Part shown: in pieces, positions 7,889-13,873 of the stretch
Numbering within the stretch: position 1 is the stretch's first letter
How the letters are laid out: each line of letters begins with the position of its first letter
Translations under genes and position numbers: made by a program
Source: Deltaproteobacteria bacterium UBA2221
Lineage (GTDB): Bacteria > Desulfobacterota > Syntrophorhabdia > Syntrophorhabdales > WCHB1-27
Length of the DNA stretch: 15,575 bases
NCBI GenBank assembly: GCA_002328485.1
Contig: DCUF01000005.1
Span: 1-15,575 of the forward strand
Direction of reading: 5' to 3'
The notes under the pieces: generated by a model
Database searches by the model: none
Seen by the model: the letters and a program-made list of their open reading frames with translations, nothing else
What the model was told of the DNA's origin: nothing

Positions 7889-7920
7889 TTAGTATTAACC
7901 GCATTAGGTCGTTAGTATTA
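7889..7920. repeat. Short direct repeat in divergent intergenic region
   Basis: TTAGTATTA occurs at 7889-7897 and 7912-7920, 23 bases apart start to start, in the AT-rich part of the region between the divergent genes at 7425-7814 and 8251. It might be a pair of regulator half-sites. The remaining gap (7921-8250) shows no convincing gene; an open frame there (7951-8145, minus) has no ribosome site or recognisable sequence. Confidence 0.25.
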
Positions 7921-8250
7921 TCCAACCCGGAATGGAGGAAGTTTATTAGCCTATCTTTTTTCTATCCCGTAAGCCAGACAAAATCTTTTCTCTGCCCCCA
8001 GATCCTGTCTCTTCTCGCTGCACCCCACTTCCGCCCCCCTGGGAGCGCTGCGCCATACGAATCGCCCGATACTCCGAGACCGACCGGCCATCCCAAGAGA
8101 CAACCTCCCTGTTGACGACTTCGCGTCCTCCTTACGAACTCGCAAAGCCCGGTTTCAAAAGATTGCTATGGATGTATTAAAAGACACATGATATTATTGC
8201 CTGTTGACGCAACTACTCGATACCACTCACTTCATGCGAGGAATCATGAC

Positions 8251-8865
8251 ATGATCAAATGCCGTTCCTGCCATGGCCAGAATAAAGAAGATGCTCGCTT
8301 TTGCAGTCATTGCGGTCAGAACCTCGAGCGCGTATGCCGCGTCTGTGCAGAACGCCATACCCCAACCTCCAGGTATTGCAGCAAATGCGGGACTGCCCTC
8401 GATCCAATGGAGGGCCAACAAAGCAAAACCCACGATGGCGAGCGAAAGCTGGTGAGTGTGTTGTTCGCTGACACCGTCGGATTCACTGCCTTATCAGAAA
8501 TGTTGGACCCCGAGGAGGTAGCTCAAATAATGCACGGCTGCCTCTCAATTCTGACCCGAGAAATTGAACGATACGGAGGAACAGTGACGCAATTCACCGG
8601 CGATGGCGTGATGGCCCTTTTCGGAGCCCCCAATGCAGACGAAGACCACGCCAAACGGGCATGTCAGGCAGGGATAGCGATTCGATCAGCCATCATCCCC
8701 TTTTCCAACAAAATCCTAGAACATTACGGGAGCGAGTTCCGACTGCGGATGGGAATCAACTCAGGAATGGTTGTCGTCGGTTCAGTGAAAAGCGGGGGGA
8801 TTACTGAATACACGGCGCTGGGTGACACGATCAACACTGTTTCCCATCGTAGAGTCATCATCTGA
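8251..8865 (+). CDS. Zinc-ribbon/class III nucleotide cyclase, truncated by prophage
   Basis: Amino-terminal part of an adenylate/guanylate cyclase-domain protein. Two zinc ribbons come first: C4, C7, C18, C21 and C29, C32, C43, C46. The cyclase domain starts at ERKLVSVLFAD (64-74), with metal-binding D74 and D118 (FTGDGVMALFG). It runs to EYTALGDTIN (186-195), where relatives continue with an A-[AS]-R segment carrying the catalytic arginine. Here the sequence changes to TVSHR and stops 9 codons after the asparagine, at the prophage junction. The fragment should be inactive. Full-length relatives often continue into AAA ATPase and TPR regions. The ATG at 8251 has GAGGA 8 bases upstream and begins directly at the zinc ribbon, so it is preferred to 8188. 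Confidence 0.85.
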   Translation: MIKCRSCHGQNKEDARFCSHCGQNLERVCRVCAERHTPTSRYCSKCGTALDPMEGQQSKTHDGERKLVSVLFADTVGFTALSEMLDPEEVAQIMHGCLSILTREIERYGGTVTQFTGDGVMALFGAPNADEDHAKRACQAGIAIRSAIIPFSNKILEHYGSEFRLRMGINSGMVVVGSVKSGGITEYTALGDTINTVSHRRVII

Positions 8866-10743
8866 GCCGCCTTCTGAGCTATCATCTGAGCCACCGCCGC
8901 CCTCTATTTTGCCCTGTAGGTTCTTGATAATCGTCTCAATAACTGCCGCGTCAATAACGAAGTCGCCTTCAATCTTGAAAGTCTTGATAGGCCGGGCCTG
9001 ATCAATCAACGGTTCGAATCGTTCCTCTTCAGTTAGACCAAATAGGTCTGAGTCGGTCAAACTGTTTGCTTCGTCGTCTGTCAGCTTGCCGATATCATCG
9101 AGCGTCATGCCGCCCATCATCTCGTCTGTCAGAAAGTCATTCGGGGTTACATAACCTATTTTGACCTTGCCGCCCTTATCATGACCGACAATCGCCTCGA
9201 CGATCTTTCTCTTCTCTGAAAATGGCAAGGCGTCAAGCCTCGCTATGATCTCATGCATGAAGTGTATTCGCTTCTCTTTGAACATCGCCTCTAAATCTGT
9301 CAACCGTTGAGCCTTGTTTACAATCGCATCATGCTCGACCTTGACCGCCGCGAGTTCTGATTTGACCGCCGCCCAAAGCTCTTTAGTCTTGCTGTGCTGA
9401 TCAAGATAGATTTGTCTTTCGTCGTTATCGGTGATATCTGAAAGGTAGTTGAAACCGATCTCAAGTTTACTTTTCAATTGCTTCTCGCTGTTTTCGAGGT
9501 TCGTCATCTTCTGTTTAAGTTCGTCAAGGTTCGTGTTTTTCAAGAATGCCTTGAGAGAGTCAGAGGGCGAGGTCAATAGATAGGTGATTTGGTTCCAGAA
9601 TTGACGGTCTGCCTCGTCTGCCGGTACATAATCGAGTTCGCACTTCTTCTCTCTGCCTGATCTTTCAAGCTCTCGGGTTGAACACTTTCGGTAATAGCAA
9701 ATGTAATCGAGATAGGTCTTACCGTGTACCTTATGAACGCTTACGTTGACCTTGCTGCCACATATGCCGCAATATGACAGGTCACGCAAAAGAAAATGAT
9801 TTTCATGCTCAGGGTATTTTCTGACAGGCTTCAGGGTGTTATCTTTCAACCTCGCCTGTATAGCGTTCCATCTGTCGATAGAAATCATAGGCGGTAAAGT
9901 CAAGGTAATATGCTCGGCCTGTGGCTTCTCTGTCGTTGTTTTTCTGACTACCCGCCCCTTTTCAGGGTGATCTCGCCACTCATAAGCCGACTTTGCATAG
10001 ACGGCTTGCCCGGTGTACGCTTCGCGCTTCAGCATCTTTGAGACTGTCGTATGGTCCCATCTGCCGGTCTTGTTGCGGCTCTTGCGCCCCTTCCACTTAG
10101 ACGGCGTCGGTATGCCTTCAAGGCTTAGTTGGTCGGCTATCTGTGTTACCGTCATTCTCTTTTCAAGGTAGTCAGAGACGATCCGGTGATACAGATCCGC
10201 CTGTTCAGGCTCAACAACGATCTTGCCGATTTTGCTACCCCCTATTTTTTCGAGCCTGTACCCGAAAGGCAGTTCGCCTATTGCCGTCTCGCCCTTCGCC
10301 CATCTTGAGCGACGGCCTTGAGCGGTTCGTTCTCTGATGTTTGCCCTGTCAAGTTCTGCGAAAACCGCCATGATGCCCAACATTGCTTTGCCCATAGGCC
10401 CGATTGCAGTTGCCGCCGGGTTATCAATGCAGATTACGTCAATTTTCCATTTGTCGAGAAGCTCATCGTACAAATAATATATGTCGCCTGCCTTTCTGCT
10501 TAGCCTGTCTACCTTCGTGTAGAGAACAGTATCAAACCGCTTTGCCGCCGCATCTCGCCTCAACTGGTTAAGGGCGGGCCTGTTAAGAGAACTGCCAGAA
10601 ACGGCGTCTTCGTATATCTCAACCAGTTCGAAGCCCTTATGTTGACATTCTTTTTCGATTACTGCCCGCTGAGATTCAAGAGACGTTCCTTCTTTCTGTT
10701 GGTCTTCTGTTGAGACACGACAGTAGCCACAAGCCTTCTTCAT
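8782..10743 (-). CDS. Large serine recombinase (phage integrase)
   Basis: Site-specific integrase of 653 residues. The resolvase domain (about 3-150) begins YCRVSTEDQ with catalytic S11 and contains YTKVDRLSR and an ELDRANIRERT helix. A recombinase domain follows (about 160-280), then a zinc ribbon with C325, C328, C354 and C368, and a coiled coil (about 405-490), as in other large serine integrases. After residue 535 comes an extra region ending in an acidic Gly/Ser tail (EGGGGSDDSSEGGS, 614-627). The last 17 or so residues, from about V637, are antisense to the host cyclase gene, so the stop codon lies in host DNA. The ATG at 10743 has AAAGGAG 7 bases upstream. It lies next to the attachment site, as expected. 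Confidence 0.93.
   Translation of the reverse strand: MKKACGYCRVSTEDQQKEGTSLESQRAVIEKECQHKGFELVEIYEDAVSGSSLNRPALNQLRRDAAAKRFDTVLYTKVDRLSRKAGDIYYLYDELLDKWKIDVICIDNPAATAIGPMGKAMLGIMAVFAELDRANIRERTAQGRRSRWAKGETAIGELPFGYRLEKIGGSKIGKIVVEPEQADLYHRIVSDYLEKRMTVTQIADQLSLEGIPTPSKWKGRKSRNKTGRWDHTTVSKMLKREAYTGQAVYAKSAYEWRDHPEKGRVVRKTTTEKPQAEHITLTLPPMISIDRWNAIQARLKDNTLKPVRKYPEHENHFLLRDLSYCGICGSKVNVSVHKVHGKTYLDYICYYRKCSTRELERSGREKKCELDYVPADEADRQFWNQITYLLTSPSDSLKAFLKNTNLDELKQKMTNLENSEKQLKSKLEIGFNYLSDITDNDERQIYLDQHSKTKELWAAVKSELAAVKVEHDAIVNKAQRLTDLEAMFKEKRIHFMHEIIARLDALPFSEKRKIVEAIVGHDKGGKVKIGYVTPNDFLTDEMMGGMTLDDIGKLTDDEANSLTDSDLFGLTEEERFEPLIDQARPIKTFKIEGDFVIDAAVIETIIKNLQGKIEGGGGSDDSSEGGSDDDSTMGNSVDRVTQRRVFSNPPAFH
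8820..8850. other. Prophage left attachment junction (attL), approximate
   Basis: The cyclase reading frame follows its family up to about ATCAACACT (8830-8838) and then diverges, while the integrase frame on the other strand crosses the same bases. This places the crossover near 8830-8845. Large serine integrases use 2-base cores and short att sites, so no long direct repeat is expected. The exact core cannot be fixed without the other prophage end or an uninterrupted cyclase gene. Confidence 0.6.
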
Positions 10744-10771
10744 CTCGTTTCTCCTTTCTGGCTGTCCTATG

Positions 10772-10791
10772 GGTCACCAAATTTGTTGACC
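10772..10791. repeat. Isolated copy of the 20-bp dyad, upstream of integrase
   Basis: GGTCACCAAA / TTTGTTGACC is a 20-base dyad with one mismatched pair, followed by CCCCTATC. It is the same element as the three copies at 11152-11217 and lies 28 bases before the integrase ATG, close to its ribosome site. In that position it could act as an operator for the integrase. Confidence 0.6.
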
Positions 10792-10799
10792 CCCTATCG

Positions 10800-10814
10800 C
10801 TCGGCTTCGCCGAG
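10800..10814. other. Short GC hairpin in integrase leader
   Basis: CTCGGC (10800-10805), loop TTC, GCCGAG (10809-10814). It lies next to the dyad at 10772-10791 and would be in the 5' leader of the integrase mRNA if transcription starts upstream. Confidence 0.4.
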
Positions 10815-10901
10815 GCGCGTCTTTTTCATTCAAGCCTGCCCATCTATCACTCGGCCCCATGAAAAACGATCCTGGGGCAATTCTCGGCCGAGGCCCCGGC
10901 C

Positions 10902-10917
10902 CCCGGCAATGGCCGGG
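10902..10917. other. GC-rich hairpin in prophage non-coding block
   Basis: CCCGGC (10902-10907), loop AATG, GCCGGG (10912-10917). A perfect 6-bp stem in a very GC-rich patch of the 10744-11242 block, where no gene with a ribosome site can be supported on either strand. Confidence 0.35.
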
Positions 10918-10967
10918 CGGCGATAATATTTGTGATCTTCTGGCAACGGTCTTTTCTTTTCTTCTTC

Positions 10968-11009
10968 GGCAAGCGTTTCATTTCTGTTTCTGGCAAGCAT
11001 TTCATTCTT
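10968..11009. repeat. Two 18-base near-identical direct repeats
   Basis: GGCAAGCGTTTCATTTCT (10968-10985) and GGCAAGCATTTCATTCTT (10992-11009) are 24 bases apart start to start, differing at three positions. A degenerate third copy may begin at about 10942 (GGCAACGG). A 12-base palindrome, CAAGCATGCTTG, follows at 11019-11030. Confidence 0.45.
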
Positions 11010-11060
11010 CATTACCTTCAAGCATGCTTGCCCCCTGCGAACGAAGTGAGCCCGTATGAG

Positions 11061-11084
11061 GGGCAGCGAGCGAAGCGGCTGCCC
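11061..11084. other. GC hairpin preceding T-rich hairpin
   Basis: GGGCAGC (11061-11067) pairs with GCTGCCC (11078-11084) across a 10-base loop. Two bases later begins the T-rich hairpin at 11086. Together they might act as a plus-strand terminator, but the T-run is displaced from the stem. Confidence 0.4.
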
Positions 11085-11085
11085 A

Positions 11086-11114
11086 TTCATTCTTTTTTGA
11101 AAAAAAAGAATGAA
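11086..11114. other. Perfect 13-bp T/A-rich hairpin
   Basis: TTCATTCTTTTTT (11086-11098) and its exact complement AAAAAAGAATGAA (11102-11114) are separated by GAA. It is symmetric enough to work on both strands. It lies at the edge of an AT-rich segment (11115-11151) that leads into the phased dyads. It could be a bidirectional terminator or a cruciform element of an origin. Confidence 0.55.
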
Positions 11115-11151
11115 CTACTTATCATCTTTTTATTATTACGTTATTATTATT

Positions 11152-11217
11152 GGTCAACATTCTTGTTGACCCCCTATCAACAAATTTGTTGACCCCCCGT
11201 CAACATTCTTGTTGACC
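11152..11217. repeat. Three tandem 20-bp dyads with exact 23-bp period
   Basis: Dyads at 11152-11171, 11175-11194 and 11198-11217 share GTCAACA-N4-TGTTGAC (the middle copy has TATCAACA at its left edge), and each is followed by CCCCC or CCCCCC. Their centres (11161.5, 11184.5, 11207.5) are exactly 23 bp apart, about two helical turns, so proteins bound there would face nearly the same side. An AT-rich segment (11115-11151) borders them. This layout resembles replication iterons or cooperative operators. They lie just after the winged-helix gene (stop at 11243). Confidence 0.75.
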
Positions 11218-11242
11218 CCCCTACCGCTCATTTGTGCCCCTC

Positions 11243-11665
11243 TTAAAGGTCGTTGAATTGATCGAGCAACCATTTATGTCTCACCTGTAGGGCTGCATCA
11301 TTGATCATCAAAACCCTTTTCTCAATGCCTCGCTCATCGTGTTTCTCGTGCTTGATCAAATACCCCAATTTAATGAGCTTGTTCACTGATCGAGAAATTA
11401 CCTTCTTATGCTTGCCGAGTTTTTTGGCAATGTATTCATTCGACGCTGTGCAATGATCTTTCTTGTCAAGAAGAGAAACGTACCAATAGACGAGGGCGTC
11501 TGTATGATCAAGCCTCGGGTCGAGTTCGATTTGAATCGGGTATTTGACGTAGGTTATCGGTTGTTTTTTCTTAGGCGGGTCTTCGCCCTGAAGAGGTTCG
11601 CCCTGAAGGGCCTCATCGCTCAGTTGTGGGTTATCTTCAAGAAACTTTGCGTACTTGTCGTTCAT
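11243..11665 (-). CDS. Winged-helix DNA-binding protein, phage replication/regulation type
   Basis: A 140-residue protein. Residues 1-35 are acidic and disordered, with a duplicated LQGE motif. From about 36 the sequence (YVKYPIQIELDPRL) leads into a helix-turn-helix/winged-helix region: ALVYWYVSLLDKK, EYIAKKLGKHKKVISRSVNKL, and a wing ending LGYLIKHEKHDERGIEKRVLMI. This pattern (a helix that reads 'skeltg..t.srsi..L...G.i') is common in phage replication organisers, plasmid initiators and MarR-like regulators. The ATG at 11665 follows AGGGGG with 5 bases of spacing. The phased dyads lie directly downstream, so it is the obvious candidate to bind them; that link is inference. Confidence 0.75.
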   Translation of the reverse strand: MNDKYAKFLEDNPQLSDEALQGEPLQGEDPPKKKQPITYVKYPIQIELDPRLDHTDALVYWYVSLLDKKDHCTASNEYIAKKLGKHKKVISRSVNKLIKLGYLIKHEKHDERGIEKRVLMINDAALQVRHKWLLDQFNDL

Positions 11666-11696
11666 TTCGTCCCCCTAAAGACAATGCCGAGAAACT

Positions 11697-11720
11697 GGGT
11701 AGGTGTTAGGGCACCTACCC
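11697..11720. other. Perfect 9-bp hairpin before the winged-helix gene
   Basis: GGGTAGGTG (11697-11705) pairs exactly with CACCTACCC (11712-11720) around TTAGGG. On the minus strand it sits 31 bases before the start of the winged-helix gene and 39 bases past the 50-residue ORF. It may be a leader hairpin or a terminator lacking a T-run. Confidence 0.5.
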
Positions 11721-11759
11721 TTGACCCCTGCGCAGAGGCGCTTCCCGGTTACTGAAACT

Positions 11760-11912
11760 CTACTTTATTGACTTCAAATCAAACCTTTTCGGGCAACTGC
11801 CACAGCACATACTCACGATCTGATCAAAATCAGCCTCGGCAAATGCCTTCTTCAAATCTTCGTATCTCGCCGCTACTATGCAGTCTTTGCAGTATTCTTC
11901 AAATTCCATCAT
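11760..11912 (-). CDS. Small Cys-rich protein, 50 residues
   Basis: Starts MMEFEEYCKDCIVAARY and contains CxxC at C8/C11 and a second cluster MCCGSCPKRF with C36, C37 and C40. Four of the five cysteines could bind one zinc, giving a small zinc-finger-like protein joined by an acidic helix (YEDLKKAFAEADFDQIV). The tandem ATGs at 11912 and 11909 follow AGGTGA; the second gives better spacing. It lies between the structured element at 11923-11996 and the winged-helix gene, in the same direction. No family is recognised; the codon pattern and paired CxxC motifs support a real gene. Confidence 0.6.
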   Translation of the reverse strand: MMEFEEYCKDCIVAARYEDLKKAFAEADFDQIVSMCCGSCPKRFDLKSIK

Positions 11913-12259
11913 TCACCTATAAGCCGGGGTGAGGCGGCGAGAAACGGGTATAACGCGCCGCCTCTTGGCCTGCATCGGCAGGGGCTCGCCCCCGGTGTTC
12001 TTTCATAGTGTAACAAATCTTGATTCTCAAACTGCCCGTTCTTGGCAAAATGTATACAATGTCTCTTTTCTTTGCTGTCAAGTGAACTGAGACAAACCGT
12101 CACTTTTGGCTGTACTGGTTCCAATAAAGTGCATTCTGTGGAATTTTTTGTAGGCATGAAATTACAGAAAGCCTTGTCTTTGCTCAATTTGTATTTTTTG
12201 TTGATCCAAAGCCGTTTCTTGCCCGTTTCAAAACGGTCATTTTTGGCCTTTTTCGTCAT
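11909..12259 (-). CDS. Possible 116-residue protein, doubtful
   Basis: An open frame from ATG 12259 (MTKKAKNDRFETGKKRLW) whose TGA overlaps the ATG of the 50-residue Cys-rich ORF as ATGA, which would allow translational coupling. The first 80 residues are lysine-rich and plausible for a phage protein. The last 30 residues (from GASPCRCRPRGG) cross the GC-rich folded element at 11923-11996 and look like a forced translation. No good ribosome site precedes 12259 (only GAGTAGG). No family is recognised. Confidence 0.3.
   Translation of the reverse strand: MTKKAKNDRFETGKKRLWINKKYKLSKDKAFCNFMPTKNSTECTLLEPVQPKVTVCLSSLDSKEKRHCIHFAKNGQFENQDLLHYERTPGASPCRCRPRGGALYPFLAASPRLIGE
11923..11996 (-). promoter_or_regulatory. 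Branched RNA-like structure in leader of Cys-rich gene
   Basis: CCGGGG (11924-11929) pairs with CCCCGG (11990-11995) to enclose two further stems: GAGGCGGCG (11931-11939) with CGCCGCCTC (11956-11964), a perfect 9 bp, and CCTGC with GCAGG (about 11969-11982). A competing hairpin, GGGG-CTCG-CCCC, uses part of the outer stem. The element ends a few bases before the AGGTGA ribosome site of the 50-residue gene, so on the minus strand it is placed like a cis-acting leader RNA. It lacks a T-loop or anticodon arm, so it is not a tRNA, and matches no riboswitch I know. Confidence 0.4.
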
Positions 12260-12303
12260 AAACCTACTCGCCGCCCCTAATTGCAAAAACGAGCATTTTA
12301 GTG

Positions 12304-12327
12304 CCGGGCAGAGTTTCCCCTGCCCGG
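12304..12327. other. Perfect 8-bp GC hairpin after the 12378-13247 gene
   Basis: CCGGGCAG (12304-12311) pairs with CTGCCCGG (12320-12327) around AGTTTCCC. On the minus strand it lies about 50 bases past the stop of the 289-residue gene and may end or stabilise that transcript, although no T-run follows. On the plus strand it directly precedes the AGAGGAGG ribosome-site-like sequence at 12331. Confidence 0.5.
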
Positions 12328-12343
12328 TTAAGAGGAGGTGGAC

Positions 12344-12484
12344 ATGTGGCCGTTTATGGTAACAGCGTTGACGCTGGCTATAGTCTCTGTCTGCGTCTCG
12401 CAACATCTTCTCGGCTCGTGCGTTCCTTTAGTGCCTGATCTTTGGCCCGTTGCTTCTTGTCCTGCTCACGCTCATAGGCAATGA
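12344..12484 (+). CDS. Possible 46-residue hydrophobic peptide, opposite strand
   Basis: ATG at 12344 follows AGAGGAGGTGG, a near-perfect ribosome site, and encodes MWPFMVTALTLAIVSVCVSQ followed by a Pro/Cys-rich tail. Residues 4-24 could form one membrane segment, as in small phage lysis or toxin peptides. It is the only candidate on the plus strand inside the prophage, and from 12378 onward it runs antisense to the end of the 289-residue gene. Hydrophobic peptides arise easily antisense to charged helices, so the case rests on the ribosome site. Confidence 0.25.
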   Translation: MWPFMVTALTLAIVSVCVSQHLLGSCVPLVPDLWPVASCPAHAHRQ

Positions 12485-13247
12485 CCCGTTGACGAGCCAA
12501 TGATGCCTCGTGCTCATCGCGTGGGGTAAAGACCGAGTAAAACTCTTCGGGGGGTAAAGGGTCTGTCTTGAAGCCGTGCTCATTCATGATGCGAATGCTT
12601 GTCGCGTTGATCTCAGCCGCCCGCTGCCTGATAGTCGCCGCCCTACGTAGCCTGTCGCGTTCCCAAAGCTGTAACGAGGGGTCGAGGTCAAAGGCATACT
12701 GCCGCCTGATTTCTAACAGCGCCTCGGGGTCTATGAGCGGGTCTGGCGAAGACGTTGCCGCTCTGATGAAATCGAGCTTGCCCGATATCAGCGCCCGCCT
12801 GTCTTTCGGGTCTGCACTGCGTATCAAACCCCTGATCTCTTGCTGTCTTAGTTCAGATAGCACGGCTTTGACCGGCTCTTTCTCTTCAAGGGGTGCTGTG
12901 GGCCTGAGAATCGTTTCCGAGGTGGCTTTAACGTCTTCCTGTGCCGCTTCGACGTGCTTCTTTAGAAAGGTCATTAGTGCTCGTTTTGCTTCGAGAAGAG
13001 GCACCATTCGTCTTTCTTCTGCCACCTCATCACGAAGCTCTGAAAGATCCATGTCTTTGACCTTCTGAACGGTCGTCATAAGCTGCGACAAGGCAAAGTT
13101 GCCGTCTTCGTGAAGTTCTGCCACTTGCTGCCGCATCCAGCCGCTATCGGTTTTCATTGAGTCAAGCTGCCCGAACCGCCCAAAGGTCTCTTGAAGCTTA
13201 TCGGGCTCGCTCGGTAGAGCAATCGTGGGCGTTGAGTACGCTTCCAT
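12378..13247 (-). CDS. Phage protein, helical coiled-coil, unknown function
   Basis: A 289-residue, highly charged, largely alpha-helical protein with no membrane segment. Helical stretches run from about 55 to 150 (VQKVKDMDLSELRDEVAEER and onward) and the C-terminal 60 residues are Arg/Lys/Glu-rich (AYEREQDKKQRAKDQALKER). The middle contains short proline-bearing linkers. This composition and its place after head genes fit a scaffold, a head-associated or an internal virion protein, but nothing identifies it. The ATG at 13247 has AGGAGG 6 bases upstream, inside the end of the preceding GIY-YIG gene; only one base separates the two frames. It is the last gene of the operon before the hairpin at 12304-12327. 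Confidence 0.75.
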   Translation of the reverse strand: MEAYSTPTIALPSEPDKLQETFGRFGQLDSMKTDSGWMRQQVAELHEDGNFALSQLMTTVQKVKDMDLSELRDEVAEERRMVPLLEAKRALMTFLKKHVEAAQEDVKATSETILRPTAPLEEKEPVKAVLSELRQQEIRGLIRSADPKDRRALISGKLDFIRAATSSPDPLIDPEALLEIRRQYAFDLDPSLQLWERDRLRRAATIRQRAAEINATSIRIMNEHGFKTDPLPPEEFYSVFTPRDEHEASLARQRVIAYEREQDKKQRAKDQALKERTSREDVARRRQRL

Positions 13248-13248
13248 G

Positions 13249-13872
13249 CTAATCCTCCTGTAGTAGCCTTTTCTTCTGATAGGCTAATGCTTTTGATTCT
13301 CGCATCTTCTTTATGGTTTCTTCTGAGTGTTTACGGCCAAACATAGGGTTTTGCTCGCCCGTTCTACCAAAGTTAGAGTTCTTCTCTCCCGTGTGAGCTT
13401 CGGCATTCTTTCTCTTTGCTTCTTCAGAATGATGTTTGCCATAAAACGGGTTATCTTTGCCCGTGAGCTTGCCTTTTCTATTTTCTGAAATCTTCTGCTT
13501 TGTTTCTTCAGAGTGTTTGCGCCCTTTCATCATGCTCGAGCCTTCGACATACTTGTTAGCCACGTCGTTCCAATTCAACTTAATTAAAGCCGCTTCGACT
13601 GCTCGAGCATATTTGCGATTACGGCAAAACATAAAAATATCGTATTGAATTTCCTGTCCTGCCTCTATGATCTCTCTTAGCGCCGCCTCTTTCGCAATGT
13701 TATAGCCTTTTCTATTTCTTGCTTCTGATTCGTGAAGCGAGAATCTTTTGTAACTTCTCGAAGATCCGACATATAGACATCTGCCTGATGGTTCGACGAT
13801 CATATATACAAAATATTCGAGGCCCTGCTTCGCAAAGTCTTTAATTAGCCTTGTCGCTTCTTCCCGGTCCAT
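13249..13872 (-). CDS. GIY-YIG endonuclease with NUMOD3 repeats
   Basis: A homing-type nuclease of 207 residues. The GIY-YIG core has VYM (22-24), YVG (34-36), R43/H47 and a conserved glutamate at E93 in AVEAALIKL. From about 113 the C-terminal half contains three NUMOD3-like DNA-binding repeats, each with G-[RK]-[KH]-HSEE followed by a lysine-rich helix: KGRKHSEETKQKIS, YGKHHSEEAKRKN, FGRKHSEETIKKM. Such enzymes (I-TevI and phage Seg families) cut DNA and spread their own gene. The ATG at 13872 directly follows GGAGGT, and the upstream in-frame ATG at 13884 lacks a ribosome site, so 13872 is chosen. It lies inside the head-gene operon, which is typical for a freestanding homing gene. Confidence 0.9.
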   Translation of the reverse strand: MDREEATRLIKDFAKQGLEYFVYMIVEPSGRCLYVGSSRSYKRFSLHESEARNRKGYNIAKEAALREIIEAGQEIQYDIFMFCRNRKYARAVEAALIKLNWNDVANKYVEGSSMMKGRKHSEETKQKISENRKGKLTGKDNPFYGKHHSEEAKRKNAEAHTGEKNSNFGRTGEQNPMFGRKHSEETIKKMRESKALAYQKKRLLQED

Positions 13873-13873
13873 G

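Noticed and set aside
7951..8145. 64-residue minus-strand open frame in the divergent gap
   Set aside because: No ribosome site, Arg/Ser-biased translation and no recognisable motif.
8188..8250. Upstream ATG for the cyclase gene
   Set aside because: It adds 21 residues unlike a zinc ribbon and has no ribosome site; ATG 8251 has GAGGA at 8 bases and begins at the domain.
10830..11090. 86-residue minus-strand open frame
   Set aside because: It has no ribosome site, and its sequence is produced by the direct repeats and hairpins of the non-coding block.
10772..11217. Dyad repeats as a CRISPR array
   Set aside because: The units are contiguous 23-bp palindromes with only about 3 bases between dyads, so there are no spacers, and no cas genes are present.
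11923..11996. 74-base cloverleaf-like fold as a tRNA
   Set aside because: The outer stem and length resemble a tRNA, but there is no T-loop GTTCGA motif and no anticodon arm on either strand.
12042..12362. 106-residue plus-strand open frame
   Set aside because: It is antisense to the 12259-11909 frame, has no ribosome site at its ATG, and shows no family features.
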